Positions 45,594-55,004 are shown, counted from the stretch's first letter. The stretch is DNA of 64,000 nt from Chitinophaga silvisoli (GCF_003412465.1 NZ_QTJV01000017.1:81589-145588); one strand, 5' to 3'. A program made the numbers and translations. Notes: generated by a model not told the origin, from the letters alone.

Positions 45594-46364
45594 ATGAAAT
45601 GGAAATTTTTCTATTGTCTGCTGCTTTCTATAGCAGTGGCCGGAATGGTGCATGCCCAGACTTTCGTGCTGGTACATGGTGCCTGGCATGGTGGCTGGTG
45701 CTGGAAAGAAGTGAGCAAGGCATTGCAGGCAAAAGGGGCCACGGTGTATACCCCTACTTTGAGTGGAGTGGGTGAGCATAAAAATGTACTCGATACCAGC
45801 ATTAACCTGGAAACGCATATTACTGACATTGTCAATTTTATTAACATGCAGGATTTGCATGACGTAATTTTGGTAGGGCATAGTTATGCGGGAGCAGTGA
45901 TAGCAGGAGTGGCGGATCGCATTCCCGGCAGACTGAAAAAACTCATCTTCTTAGATGCGATGCTGATTGAAGATGGGAAGAGTGCCCTGACATCACAACC
46001 GGAAAACCTTTCTGATAATGTAAGGGCAGCTGCAAAGGCATCGAATGGATTGTCTGTACCGGTATGGTCACCGGAGGTATTTGGAGTCACAGATCCTAAG
46101 CAGGTAAAATGGGTGAGTGAAAGATTGACACCGCAGCCATTCAGGAGTTTTGACCAGGCCTTACACCTGGAGCATGTGTATGGGAATCATTTACCGCTGA
46201 CTTATATTGCTTGTACGAAACCACAGATGGCACAGTTGAAGGTGTTTGGAGATAAGGCAAAGGGAAGTAAGGACTGGAGTTATTATGAATTGCCGACGGG
46301 GCACGATGCGATGATTACGATGCCGGGGGAATTGACGGCGTTATTGTATAAAATTTCTAAATAG
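45594..46364 (+). CDS. Exported alpha/beta hydrolase
   Basis: About 256 residues from the ATG at 45594 (a TTG at 45570 overlaps the -7 box and is unlikely). Signal peptide 1-21. The hydrolase fold begins with FVLVHGAWHGGWCW (oxyanion hole HG) and has the nucleophile elbow GHSYAG, with a C-terminal GHDAMITMP motif for the catalytic His. It resembles plant esterase/hydroxynitrile-lyase-like enzymes (MES/salicylate esterase group). It is divergent from an HxlR regulator. Confidence 0.87.
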   Translation: MKWKFFYCLLLSIAVAGMVHAQTFVLVHGAWHGGWCWKEVSKALQAKGATVYTPTLSGVGEHKNVLDTSINLETHITDIVNFINMQDLHDVILVGHSYAGAVIAGVADRIPGRLKKLIFLDAMLIEDGKSALTSQPENLSDNVRAAAKASNGLSVPVWSPEVFGVTDPKQVKWVSERLTPQPFRSFDQALHLEHVYGNHLPLTYIACTKPQMAQLKVFGDKAKGSKDWSYYELPTGHDAMITMPGELTALLYKISK

Positions 46365-46380
46365 AAAACCTGGGCAGAAT

Positions 46381-46418
46381 AAAAGCTGGCTTTCGCCGAA
46401 GGTGGAAGCCAGCTTTTA
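46381..46418. terminator. Bidirectional terminator
   Basis: AAAAGCTGGCTT and AAGCCAGCTTTT form a 12-bp stem between the hydrolase gene (+) and the beta-helix lipoprotein gene (-). Confidence 0.8.
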
Positions 46419-46431
46419 TTGAAAACATTTA

Positions 46432-47955
46432 TTATCCTTTTGAGATACTCCCTCCTGTCTGCGTCACCGTACTACTGGTCGTAAACGTAGTGCCGGTACT
46501 TGTTCCACCAGTATAACTGCCACTCAGGTACAATCCATTAAAACTACTTCCATCCGTGACACTCCCACCTGTATACACGGTGTAGGTAGTATTAGACTTC
46601 AACTTAGACCCTGCAAACAGCAGCGTGCTAAACGCCTTTGGTGCCAGGAATGTCATAGCCTCCGTACCATCTGCCGCCTCTATATGCACAATCTTATTCG
46701 CAGTACCACTACCCATTATCACCGAATTCACTGTAGATACAGCAGCAGTCGGCCCGCTGGTGGCACCACCTATACCTACGACCAAACCACCTGTAATTTT
46801 CAATGTCCTCGCATCCACATCTATCCCCGCTTCGGGAGATCCACTACCTGCCGCTACTACGATACCACCTGTAATGGTAAAGGTGCCATTGGAATCCATC
46901 GCATCATTCCCGGAACTGATGCTATAAATATGTCCGCCATTGATATAAATAGCGGTACCTCCATTGAGACCATCATCTACTGTATTAACAGACACATATC
47001 CATCATTAATAGTCAGCACACTCTTACTCTCTATACCTTCTCCTGCTGTTGTGGTGACCGTGATATTACCTCCATTGATCGTGACATATGGAGTAATCGT
47101 TTCGTCACCATCATCATAAGTAGCTCCTATACCTTTGCCTGCAGTATTGATCACAAAGGTACCATCATTCACCACGATATATCCTTCTTCACACTGAATA
47201 CCATCATCGCCGGAGGTGATTTTTACCGTACCACCATCTGCAATAAATGCATCGTTGGTATGAATACCATCACCTACCGCACTGGTGACCGTGATATTCC
47301 CTTCACGGATACGTACATACTGATCAGAGCAGATGGCATGTTTGTATTTAGCGGTCAGGTTCAAAGTACCTGTACCACTAAAAATCACCTGTCCTTCTGC
47401 AAAAAGAGTTCCCTTCTGGTCTTCAGTAGATGTTGCATAACTGGCACCATCTACCAGCGTGCTGGTAGTACCATCGGCCAGTACGATGAATGCGCGTTTT
47501 TTGGATTGCAGGTTCAGTGCAGGGCCATCGCTATTGGTGATGCTCGCACCATTCAGAGTTACCTTGTATTTATTGTCACTATAGATCTTCACAGCACCAT
47601 CGGTAGTAGTACCGGAGATCACATATGCTACACCAGCAATGGTCGAAGTCACCGATACATCAGTGCCAGTGGTAGTCACCGTCACACCATTACCTTCCAA
47701 AGGATTTGTAACAGTGATAGAGGTACCGAAGTCGATAGTCACGGTACTTGAAAACGTGGCGTTTTCCACCAGGTCATCTTCATCTGCAGCAGTTTCAGTC
47801 GAGCCTTCGGCTGTGCCGGTGGTGAATGTGCTGTCGATGTCAGATCCGGAGCCAGTGGTGGTAGTATCAGTAGTCTCGTTTTTAGCGCAACCGGTAGTGA
47901 ATACAAGAGCTGCTGCAAACAAGGCTACATAATAAGGTAAGCGGTATAGTTGCAT
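46432..47955 (-). CDS. Lipoprotein, Cthe_2159-like carbohydrate-binding beta-helix
   Basis: About 507 residues from the ATG at 47955 (a TTG further upstream adds 12). Signal peptide ends in the lipobox TTGC. A Thr/Glu/Asp-rich linker (about 25-65) follows, then a right-handed beta-helix with recurring NGG.I.V turns such as GDGIHTNDAFIADGG and GNDAMDSNGTFTITGG, typical of the Cthe_2159/DUF4353 family, which binds acidic polysaccharides such as polygalacturonate. A role with the PL9 lyase is possible. Long ORFs on the other strand are shadows. Confidence 0.78.
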   Translation of the reverse strand: MQLYRLPYYVALFAAALVFTTGCAKNETTDTTTTGSGSDIDSTFTTGTAEGSTETAADEDDLVENATFSSTVTIDFGTSITVTNPLEGNGVTVTTTGTDVSVTSTIAGVAYVISGTTTDGAVKIYSDNKYKVTLNGASITNSDGPALNLQSKKRAFIVLADGTTSTLVDGASYATSTEDQKGTLFAEGQVIFSGTGTLNLTAKYKHAICSDQYVRIREGNITVTSAVGDGIHTNDAFIADGGTVKITSGDDGIQCEEGYIVVNDGTFVINTAGKGIGATYDDGDETITPYVTINGGNITVTTTAGEGIESKSVLTINDGYVSVNTVDDGLNGGTAIYINGGHIYSISSGNDAMDSNGTFTITGGIVVAAGSGSPEAGIDVDARTLKITGGLVVGIGGATSGPTAAVSTVNSVIMGSGTANKIVHIEAADGTEAMTFLAPKAFSTLLFAGSKLKSNTTYTVYTGGSVTDGSSFNGLYLSGSYTGGTSTGTTFTTSSTVTQTGGSISKG

Positions 47956-48010
47956 AACAAAATGTTGAAACACCTTTGATATGCAAAACACCAGGAAGTT
48001 TAATGAGAAT

Positions 48011-48442
48011 TTAATTTGATTTTGCCAGATAGTCTTTCAGAGAGATGGTCATGAGATGTGTCCAACCGCCTCTGAAGCTGTCTGCAGCAAAATCCGGATG
48101 TTTGGGGAAACTATCTAATCCTTCGTGTGTCAGTTTTAACCTTGTCTTATCTCCTTCATCGAACAATTCGAAAGTGACGGTGGAATAACCTTCGTAACCC
48201 TTGTATTGCCAGCTATATTGTAATTTCTCCATTGGCTGTGCAATGGTCACTTCGCAGAGATGAATGTATTGTTCTCCTTTGTGTCCCTGTCCCGGAAAAC
48301 TAAATTTGAATCCGCGCTCTGCTTTGAAATCATCGAGGTTGAAATACCATTGTTTCATCTTGTCCTTGTCAGTAAGGGCCTGCCACACTTTTTCCACGGG
48401 CGCATTGAATGTTTCTTCAATTACAATTACCTGGTTGCTCAT
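48011..48442 (-). CDS. SRPBCC/AHSA1-like protein
   Basis: A 143-residue START-like protein with the AHSA1 patterns VIVIEETFNAPVEKVWQALTDKDKMKQW at the start and WTHLMTISLKDYL at the end. The start codon overlaps the stop of the ArsR-like regulator by 4 bases (ATGA), a well-known arrangement in which an ArsR regulator controls an SRPBCC partner. Ligand unknown. Confidence 0.9.
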   Translation of the reverse strand: MSNQVIVIEETFNAPVEKVWQALTDKDKMKQWYFNLDDFKAERGFKFSFPGQGHKGEQYIHLCEVTIAQPMEKLQYSWQYKGYEGYSTVTFELFDEGDKTRLKLTHEGLDSFPKHPDFAADSFRGGWTHLMTISLKDYLAKSN

Positions 48443-48765
48443 TTCTTTTTGGATTTGTTGTCTTCAAGAAAGTTTTTCAGTGCCTGCATTTTGGTTTTCC
48501 AGAATGATTCATACTGACTGATCCATTCCTGTACTTCCTGTAATTTCTCGAGCCGGGCGGCACAATATCTTTCCCTGCCTTGTTGCCGGATCTCTATGAG
48601 ACCACATTCTGCTAAAATCTTTATATGCAGGGAAATAGCTTGTCTGCTCACGTCAAAGTTTTCGGCAATGGCGTTGAGGTGACGGGGCTCGTGGGCGATC
48701 AGGTGAATAATTTCCCGCCTGGTAGGGTCTGCTATTGCCTGGAATACATCTCTTCTGGCCTCCAT
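48439..48765 (-). CDS. ArsR-family transcriptional regulator
   Basis: About 108 residues from the ATG at 48765 (an upstream reading from 48801 would start within its own operator). The winged helix shows RRDVFQAIADPTRREIIHLIAHEPRHLNAIAENFDVSRQAISLHIKIL, typical of ArsR; no cysteine metal site of the ArsR type is evident. It overlaps the SRPBCC gene by 4 bases. Two palindromes lie just upstream, likely its own operators. Confidence 0.9.
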   Translation of the reverse strand: MEARRDVFQAIADPTRREIIHLIAHEPRHLNAIAENFDVSRQAISLHIKILAECGLIEIRQQGRERYCAARLEKLQEVQEWISQYESFWKTKMQALKNFLEDNKSKKK

Positions 48766-48771
48766 AAATAA

Positions 48772-48813
48772 GCAAGCATTTGCTTGCAAATATATGAGCA
48801 AGCATTCGCTTGC
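48772..48813. promoter_or_regulatory. Paired operator palindromes of the ArsR gene
   Basis: GCAAGCATTTGCTTGC at 48772-48787 (7-bp arms, perfect except for the central TT) and GCAAGCATTCGCTTGC at 48798-48813 (6-bp arms). Their centres are 26 bp apart, and the first begins 7 bases from the start codon. This is a good candidate for an autoregulated ArsR operator. Confidence 0.7.
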
Positions 48814-48875
48814 GCAAATAAATTTCAGGAAGAGGAATGATTTTTACCCCAAAAAGTATATGATTCCCTGTGCTG

Positions 48876-51047
48876 TTACCTTACCTGGTATCCTTCAGTC
48901 CGCAGCGCCTTGTGAATATCCATTGCGCCAAATTGATTATTATGGATAAATAAATTGCTTACGACTCTACCCACTCCATAAATGGCCAGCCCATTTTTGG
49001 CTCCACTCACCTTATTTCCTTCTATGATCGCATCCTGTACATCGTTCACTTCGCCACCCGGGGAGACCCGGATATAACTCTTGCCACTCAGGTTATTTCC
49101 CCTTACCAAAGAACCGATATTTAAACCTGAGAACCCGGAACCGATGATGTTGATCTGTTGATCGCCCCGGAACCTATCTTTCTGATCCAGTTGTGGGGTG
49201 TAGGTACCGTCACTCAATTCACAATCCACGATATCGATATACCAGTTGGGTTGTCTGCCATAGTTCAGATAAGAGCCTTTGCCAACAATGCCCGCACTGC
49301 GTTGCATTTTTAAGCCGGCAATCACACAGTTTTGCGCGGAACCATAGAACTGGTAGGCACCGGCATCAGTCGCCGTATTATTCACAAAGAACAAATGATC
49401 GCGGATGGTGGTGATGCTAATCACTGAACCGGTATCAGGCTGCACCAGGAATGGTTCATCCAGTTCTATTTTATCCATAGTATGACTGACAATTCTCCTG
49501 AACTGCCCGGAGCCTTTGCCATCGATGATGAAGAGGCCTCCCCCAATCCATTTATTAGCCGCCCATTGAAAGGTTTTGCCATCAGGTGCCAGGGAGATGG
49601 TATGGCCGCTGGCATTGCTGATCTTCCCGAAATAGCCACCACTGCCACCGTCCAGGGTCATCACTTCCCTGTCATTAATGTAGTTGAATGGTGTGATGTT
49701 TCTGGCCTCGTACAAGTCATAGCTTTCATTGATGGTAGCCCCATAGCCGAACCCGTTAGTTTGCTTATGGCAATCTTCGAAGATGAGTCCTACAGGATGA
49801 ATCTTCATGTAAGTTTTTACACTTCCCCCTGTTTTTTCAAAATGGCAACGTTGAATAAACCCGCTGACACCTACAAACGAGAACATGCCGGCAGATTTAA
49901 ACACACAATCTCTTATACGGATACCAGGTCCTTTTATCTGGATGCCGGTTCTATTCCACTTGCTATCCAGCTCCGCAAGGGCATTGCCGATATCCTGCTG
50001 TACTACGACTCTTTCTATAATCACGTGCCCATCCCCGGTATTCATGATGATGCCCAAGGCACGGGTGGCCTGGATAGTAAGGTCAGTAAGACCAAAATGA
50101 TCACGGCCACTGATCAGGCTTGTTACGCTAAGCGGTTTAAAAATTAAGGTGCTCCCTTTTTGTCCTTTCATCATCACACCCTGTGGAATGCTGAGGGCAT
50201 CGGATAAGACATAATTGCCTGATGGTACGTTTACAATGCCACCATCCTGAGCAGCAGATAATGCTTTTTTGAATGCTTCGGTGTCATCCTGTGTGCCATC
50301 GCCTTTGGCACCGTAAGTTTTTACATTATAGGCCTGGGTTTTCCACAATTCTTTATTCACAATATTGATGGAGACAGGTGTGCTCCATGCAGTTTTTCCG
50401 CCTAGTCCATTGTGATAATACAACTGGTATTTGCCCTGGGGTATCGCAGCTGGAATATTTACTTTCACAGAGTAATCATCGTAAACGCTGTCTACTTTTA
50501 TCCTGGTGGCTTTGCCTGCATTCACTAAAATCACCTGTCCAATTGCGCCTTTGCGAAAGAGGTTCTTACCCTGTATACGCAGTACATCTCCTGCAGCGGC
50601 GGCATTGTAACCATCATCACTGATGGCCCAGTTTACAATGGGCACATTGACATAAAATCCGCTGATGCCGCCTTTATTGTCTGTCATACGTACACAATAC
50701 ACGCCTTGCTGAAATGAATTCGGGATGATCACCTTGACAGATTTTTCGTTTTGCTGTACTTTATCCACAGGCATCATGCTTTGAGCGCTGGCGATTTTAC
50801 TGCCTTTTGTATCAGGCAGGTGATCGGCATCCGGCAGGGGCACGTAGAGAGGAGAAGCATTGTCAACGCGATCATCTGCGAGTCGGCCGACTTCAATTTT
50901 CGAAATCTGGTCAATGTATTCCCCTCTTATTAACACGGTTTCTCCGGGTGCGGTAGCGGCGGTGGTGACCTGGAAAAGTTGCGGCGTGTTTTGAGCAAAT
51001 GTTGGCAAAGAAAAGATAATGGTGGCGAGAAAAAAGAGACGTTGCAT
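48876..51047 (-). CDS. Secreted IPT-domain and pectate-lyase-superfamily beta-helix protein
   Basis: A 723-residue protein. Signal peptide 1-18, then two IPT/TIG-like domains (about 22-105 and 135-230), and a Pectate_lyase_3-type beta-helix from about 240: VKTYGAKGDGTQDDTEAFKKAL followed by NVPSGNYVLSDAL. The helix continues to the end without a T9SS tail or other domain. Enzymes with this architecture often cleave acidic polysaccharides; catalytic residues could not be picked out. No neighbours of the same function. Confidence 0.8.
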   Translation of the reverse strand: MQRLFFLATIIFSLPTFAQNTPQLFQVTTAATAPGETVLIRGEYIDQISKIEVGRLADDRVDNASPLYVPLPDADHLPDTKGSKIASAQSMMPVDKVQQNEKSVKVIIPNSFQQGVYCVRMTDNKGGISGFYVNVPIVNWAISDDGYNAAAAGDVLRIQGKNLFRKGAIGQVILVNAGKATRIKVDSVYDDYSVKVNIPAAIPQGKYQLYYHNGLGGKTAWSTPVSINIVNKELWKTQAYNVKTYGAKGDGTQDDTEAFKKALSAAQDGGIVNVPSGNYVLSDALSIPQGVMMKGQKGSTLIFKPLSVTSLISGRDHFGLTDLTIQATRALGIIMNTGDGHVIIERVVVQQDIGNALAELDSKWNRTGIQIKGPGIRIRDCVFKSAGMFSFVGVSGFIQRCHFEKTGGSVKTYMKIHPVGLIFEDCHKQTNGFGYGATINESYDLYEARNITPFNYINDREVMTLDGGSGGYFGKISNASGHTISLAPDGKTFQWAANKWIGGGLFIIDGKGSGQFRRIVSHTMDKIELDEPFLVQPDTGSVISITTIRDHLFFVNNTATDAGAYQFYGSAQNCVIAGLKMQRSAGIVGKGSYLNYGRQPNWYIDIVDCELSDGTYTPQLDQKDRFRGDQQINIIGSGFSGLNIGSLVRGNNLSGKSYIRVSPGGEVNDVQDAIIEGNKVSGAKNGLAIYGVGRVVSNLFIHNNQFGAMDIHKALRTEGYQVR

Positions 51048-51124
51048 AGTAGTAAAGATTATTACTAGTTTCAGTAAACCCAGTCCTGTACTATATATGC
51101 GCAGAAATTATGCCATCATGGTAA

Positions 51125-51445
51125 TTATTCAAAAGGGCTAAACTCTGAAAACAGGTTACTTATCTCTTCCAGGCCGCCAACGGGCACATAGTCACACACG
51201 GCCGCATATTCTTCCCATAATTTTAACACTACCGGGTGCGTATGTGCCTGCTCAATGGCAGCTTTGGATTTCCATTCAAACACTTCAATGATGGTACCAT
51301 TCTTTGCCTTCATGATGATGGGAATTCTATCAGTCACTAGTCCCGCGTCTTTTAATAATCCATAATGCCTGCGGGTTAAAGCATCCAGTTCATTTTCTTT
51401 CCCGGGTTTAGGCTGATAGCCAACGATGACGATTCTTCCAGACAT
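51125..51445 (-). CDS. Antibiotic-biosynthesis-monooxygenase-like (dimeric alpha-beta barrel) protein
   Basis: A 106-residue protein with the ABM pattern: VIVGYQPKPGKENELDALT, then VTDRIPIIMKAKNGTIIEVFEWKSKAAIEQAH, VLKLWEEYAAVCDYVP. Proteins of this group detoxify or modify reactive small molecules, or have an unknown role. It is divergent from the LOG-family gene. Confidence 0.7.
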   Translation of the reverse strand: MSGRIVIVGYQPKPGKENELDALTRRHYGLLKDAGLVTDRIPIIMKAKNGTIIEVFEWKSKAAIEQAHTHPVVLKLWEEYAAVCDYVPVGGLEEISNLFSEFSPFE

Positions 51446-51487
51446 AAGTTGTGATTTTTAATACAATTAAAATACAACAAATCCCAG

Positions 51488-51495
51488 TACCTTTG
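51488..51495 (+). promoter_or_regulatory. -7 box of the LOG-family gene
   Basis: TACCTTTG, exact consensus, 21 bases before the ATG at 51517, which it supports over the ATG at 51451. Confidence 0.55.
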
Positions 51496-51516
51496 CATCT
51501 CAAACCCATCCAAACA

Positions 51517-52098
51517 ATGAAAAGTATAACCGTCTTTTGTGGCTCCAGCAATGGTACTGATGATGTATTTATGGAACAAGCCTTTCAGCTTGGTAAAACG
51601 CTTGGAGAAAATAAAATAGGACTTGTATACGGCGGTGCTAAAGTGGGCCTGATGGGTGCAGTGGCAGATGGTGCATTGTCAGTAGGAGGTACGGTGACAG
51701 GTGTGATTCCGGATTTTTTAAGATCAAAAGAAATTGCACATACCGGCCTGACAGAACTCCTGATTGTGGATAGCATGCATAGCCGGAAAACGAAGATGAA
51801 TGAACTTTGTGAAGGGGTGATTACATTACCGGGCGGGTATGGAACGATGGAAGAATTCTTTGAAATGCTCACATGGGCACAGTTAGGCCTGCACAAGAAA
51901 CCGATCGGGATCCTGAATATAAATGGGTATTATGATGCGATGATTACGCTGGTGCAAACGATGGTGGATAAAGGATTTTTAAAGCAGATCAACCAGGATA
52001 TGATCTTGATAAGTGATGATATTGATACCCTGTTGGATAAGATGAAAAATTATGTGCCACCTGTAGTGGGTAAGTGGATTAATAAAGATGAGGTATAA
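51517..52098 (+). CDS. LOG-family (TIGR00730) phosphoribohydrolase
   Basis: About 193 residues from the ATG at 51517; the ATG at 51451 lies upstream of the promoter box. It has the LOG signatures ITVFCGSSNGTDD, VYGGAKVGLMGAVADGAL, and PGGYGTMEEFFEMLTWAQLG. LOG proteins hydrolyse nucleoside 5'-monophosphates, releasing the base; some make cytokinins. It is well placed for a general nucleotide-salvage or repair role. It is divergent from the ABM-like gene. Confidence 0.9.
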   Translation: MKSITVFCGSSNGTDDVFMEQAFQLGKTLGENKIGLVYGGAKVGLMGAVADGALSVGGTVTGVIPDFLRSKEIAHTGLTELLIVDSMHSRKTKMNELCEGVITLPGGYGTMEEFFEMLTWAQLGLHKKPIGILNINGYYDAMITLVQTMVDKGFLKQINQDMILISDDIDTLLDKMKNYVPPVVGKWINKDEV

Positions 52099-52235
52099 AG
52101 GGGAAGGATTGAAGTAATTCACTTTTTAATCGTTCAAATTTGTTCATAATTCTTGATTTTAAGCCCTTAATATCAATAGCTACTGCATAGTATTACAATT
52201 TTTTATATATTTATCCTTATAAAATCCCTATTCCT

Positions 52236-52778
52236 ATGAGCGCAAGCATTGTTATAGACAATGACATCTCCCGTTTGACCGGTTTGATGTTCACAGCCCC
52301 CGATCAATTCTTTGACCAGACTAAAAAGTTTGCTGCAACACTGACTCCAGATGATCTTTCACTGCTTCGTAGCCGTTTGCATGCTAATCTGCCAGTACCG
52401 GAGAATGTTGATAAGGCGCAACTGGGGCTTACCGGCTGGCTCTCTGCCTCCCAGTACACGATTTTTGAGGTCATTTATCACATGGGTATTCCTGCCGTTC
52501 CTATGCTGAAAGAAATTGCTTTTGGGGAATATGACTGGATCCAGGCCAATGCCCTGGATTTGTTGACGAGGTTCTATATGGATGGGAAATTGCCTGTTGA
52601 GATCATTGACGAAATTGATTCAAATCTTGGGGACATGCGATATGAATCACATTTGTACTATGCACAGCATTTGATAGCTTTGAGGCGTAAAGACCAGCGG
52701 TATGAAGCGCAGGTCATCCAGCGGATCAAAAATCAGGATCTGCATGATGCCATCAAAGAAATTATGGATGTAAAATGA
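52236..52778 (+). CDS. Uncharacterised soluble protein (first of a coupled pair)
   Basis: A 180-residue helical protein: repeats of acidic helices with LTPDDLSLLRSRLHANLP and QANALDLLTRFYMDG suggest a HEAT-like array. No family recognised. The stop overlaps the next gene by 4 bases (ATGA). The two may act together. Confidence 0.65.
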   Translation: MSASIVIDNDISRLTGLMFTAPDQFFDQTKKFAATLTPDDLSLLRSRLHANLPVPENVDKAQLGLTGWLSASQYTIFEVIYHMGIPAVPMLKEIAFGEYDWIQANALDLLTRFYMDGKLPVEIIDEIDSNLGDMRYESHLYYAQHLIALRRKDQRYEAQVIQRIKNQDLHDAIKEIMDVK

Positions 52779-53326
52779 CATATGAACGGCCATTAAACGA
52801 ACAGGAAGAAGCTTATTTCAAAGGTAAAATACGACACAGGAACTGGTGCAGGATTGCGATCTGGCCATTGCTGGGCGTACTGATAGGGTTGATGACACAA
52901 GCCTGGCAGGGTATTATCTTCTTCCTGGCAATGGGCACATGGCTGACGTTTTTCATCAACTTTCATTACCGGGAAATCTGGACTTTTTTACAGAAGAACC
53001 GGATAACGGTATTGCCGATACGGGCCACCAGGTACATGAAAGCGAAAGAGGATGTAGGGGATGGGGAGCTGTATTTTTTCCAGTTGACCGACGATACGAT
53101 AATCCAGGTGAATATTCAGGGAGAGATAGAGCCTACTGACGATTTTGAGATTATTACGGGCTATGGCATGCATGACCAGGTGATTTACCAGCGATTTATT
53201 CACATTGGCGATCCCATTCCACTTGTAGCTGATATACATGATCCATTAACCGATATACCTATTGAATTTACGGAACACCATGCTTATAGTTTGGCGCATG
53301 GAAAAATTGAGGACCTGCTGGTCTGA
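52775..53326 (+). CDS. Uncharacterised membrane protein (second of a coupled pair)
   Basis: A 183-residue protein with two hydrophobic segments (about 28-42 and 47-64), a basic N-terminus, and a C-terminal soluble domain of strand-rich character (about 75-183). No family recognised. It overlaps the preceding gene by 4 bases, so they are translated together. Confidence 0.65.
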   Translation: MTYERPLNEQEEAYFKGKIRHRNWCRIAIWPLLGVLIGLMTQAWQGIIFFLAMGTWLTFFINFHYREIWTFLQKNRITVLPIRATRYMKAKEDVGDGELYFFQLTDDTIIQVNIQGEIEPTDDFEIITGYGMHDQVIYQRFIHIGDPIPLVADIHDPLTDIPIEFTEHHAYSLAHGKIEDLLV

Positions 53327-53419
53327 TACTTCTGATAATTTTAGCTCAAAACCATTCAACTACTTAAACATTTTCCCCTCGCGCATTCCCGTCCTTTGCT
53401 CTAACAAAAACATCATCTC

Positions 53420-53767
53420 ATGATACCATCAGTTGAAACCATGATAGAGCAATACGTTGACACCTGGAATGCTTCCAGCCTTGAAGCCTACAAAGCCGGC
53501 TTTGCCGCCTGCTGGGCCCCTGAAGCTACTTACACCGACCCCGGCCATGCCCTGATACAAGGTGTAGATGGCATTGCAGACCTGGCACTTCATTCCTGGA
53601 ACCAATTGCCCGGCAGGAAATTCAATATCCTCAAGCGCCCGGTATTTCATCATAACAGCGGCAAATATTACTGGACAGTCGCCCTCCCGGAAGGCCCCAG
53701 GCAAGGACTTGATTATTTTGAGTTCAATGATCAATTCCAGATCACCCGTCTTGTCAGCTTTTTTTAA
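53420..53767 (+). CDS. NTF2-like (SnoaL-type) protein
   Basis: A 115-residue protein with an NTF2-like fold: MIEQYVDTWNASSLEAYKAGF, WAPEATYTDPGHALIQG, and a C-terminal strand pair. Typical of small SnoaL-like isomerase or binding proteins. It lies 23 bases upstream of a Crp/Fnr gene, apparently in the same transcript. Confidence 0.8.
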   Translation: MIPSVETMIEQYVDTWNASSLEAYKAGFAACWAPEATYTDPGHALIQGVDGIADLALHSWNQLPGRKFNILKRPVFHHNSGKYYWTVALPEGPRQGLDYFEFNDQFQITRLVSFF

Positions 53768-53790
53768 TATCTTTTTGCTTAAAAGGAAAC

Positions 53791-54363
53791 ATGCAGCAGC
53801 GGATTCTCGCCAATTTTGCCATGCACATCTCAATGGATCAGGCTGAAACAGACCTGGTATTGGCCCAGCTACAGACACGACAGTTAAAAAAGAATGCTTA
53901 CCTGCTGCGTGAAGGAGACATCTGCCGGCATATTTATTATGTCAATGAAGGATGTCTTCGCTTATTCCATACAGATAGCAAAGGCGAAGATCACAATGTG
54001 TTGTTCTGTCCCGAAAACTGGTGGATCAATGATATGGCCAGTTTTTCGGGACAGCAACCTGCATTTTATAATATCAATGCGCTGGAAGATAGCGAAGTGG
54101 CTTACTTCTCTTATGATGAACTGGAGCAACTTTATCTGAAAATACCCAAGCTGGAACGCTTTTTCCGGATCCTGATCCAGAATGGGTTCTACATGTATCA
54201 ACGGCGAATCACGGCCAATTTATCGCTGACAGCCGAAGAAAGATATGCACGATTCAGCAGGCAGTACCCCGGGCTGGAACAAAGAATTACGCAAAAGCAA
54301 ATTGCTTCTTACCTGGGTATTACGCCTGCATTTCTCAGTATGATCAGGGGCAAAAAGTCATAA
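53791..54363 (+). CDS. Crp/Fnr-family transcriptional regulator
   Basis: A 190-residue regulator with a cyclic-nucleotide-binding-like N-terminal barrel (about 15-130, EGDICRHIYYVNEGCLRLFHT) and a C-terminal winged helix with ITQKQIASYLGITPAFLSMIRG. Its end overlaps the end of the convergent methyltransferase gene by 6 bases. It probably regulates itself and the upstream NTF2-like gene. Confidence 0.87.
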   Translation: MQQRILANFAMHISMDQAETDLVLAQLQTRQLKKNAYLLREGDICRHIYYVNEGCLRLFHTDSKGEDHNVLFCPENWWINDMASFSGQQPAFYNINALEDSEVAYFSYDELEQLYLKIPKLERFFRILIQNGFYMYQRRITANLSLTAEERYARFSRQYPGLEQRITQKQIASYLGITPAFLSMIRGKKS

Positions 54364-54972
54364 CTTCTGGCACTTGACCAGGTAAAAGGGGTAATTCTCC
54401 GTCACCTCGCTCACATCAAACAGACCTGCATTTCCAAATTCTGCCTGGATAGATTCCCTGTCATAAAAGTACATATTCACACCACCGAACATGGCATAAC
54501 GATCCTTGCTTAAATAGGTACCTGTACCATAAGTGGGAGCTGCTTTTGATATAACGGTAAAGACCATATACCCACCAGTATTCAACTGTGCATAGCAATC
54601 CCGGATCAGCTTCTCCCGATCAGCGGCATCCAGCAAATGAATGAGTGCATAACAAAAGATGCCGTCATACATTTCATTGTCAAATGGCATGTCTGTAACG
54701 GAACCATGATAGATAGTCATTTCGTTTCCATAGTGCTTCCTCGCCATGTCAATAGCGGTCTGAGAGATCTCGATACCGGTTACCTTCATCCCGTTTTCTC
54801 TCAGCAACTGTGCATTACGGCCATAACCAAATCCAGGTACCAGTACGTTTTTTACACCATGCTGCAGGAAGTAATCCTTGGTTAAAACGGCTGATTTGGC
54901 AGGCTCAAAACCCCACATCTCCTGCTTCTCGGTAAAACTCTTCTCCCAGAATTCTGGTTCTTCATTTGTCAT
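54358..54972 (-). CDS. Class I SAM-dependent methyltransferase
   Basis: A 204-residue methyltransferase with the SAM-binding motif VLVPGFGYGRNAQLLRENG and the downstream VTGIEISQTAIDMARKHYG, then GSVTDMPFDNEMYDGIFCYALIH. The family includes tellurite- or thiopurine-type S-methyltransferases; the substrate is unknown. Its 3' end overlaps the Crp/Fnr gene by 6 bases. Confidence 0.85.
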   Translation of the reverse strand: MTNEEPEFWEKSFTEKQEMWGFEPAKSAVLTKDYFLQHGVKNVLVPGFGYGRNAQLLRENGMKVTGIEISQTAIDMARKHYGNEMTIYHGSVTDMPFDNEMYDGIFCYALIHLLDAADREKLIRDCYAQLNTGGYMVFTVISKAAPTYGTGTYLSKDRYAMFGGVNMYFYDRESIQAEFGNAGLFDVSEVTENYPFYLVKCQKL

Positions 54973-55004
54973 AATTGGCTACCTTTATTAAAATAAATTT
55001 AATA

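Noticed and set aside
46684..47751. 355-residue ORF antisense to the beta-helix lipoprotein
   Set aside because: The real gene on the minus strand has a signal peptide, lipobox and family pattern; the antisense frame is Thr/Ile/His-rich from the repeated codons.
49482..50147. 221-residue ORF antisense to the pectate-lyase-superfamily gene
   Set aside because: A shadow of the minus-strand gene; no family pattern or start signal.
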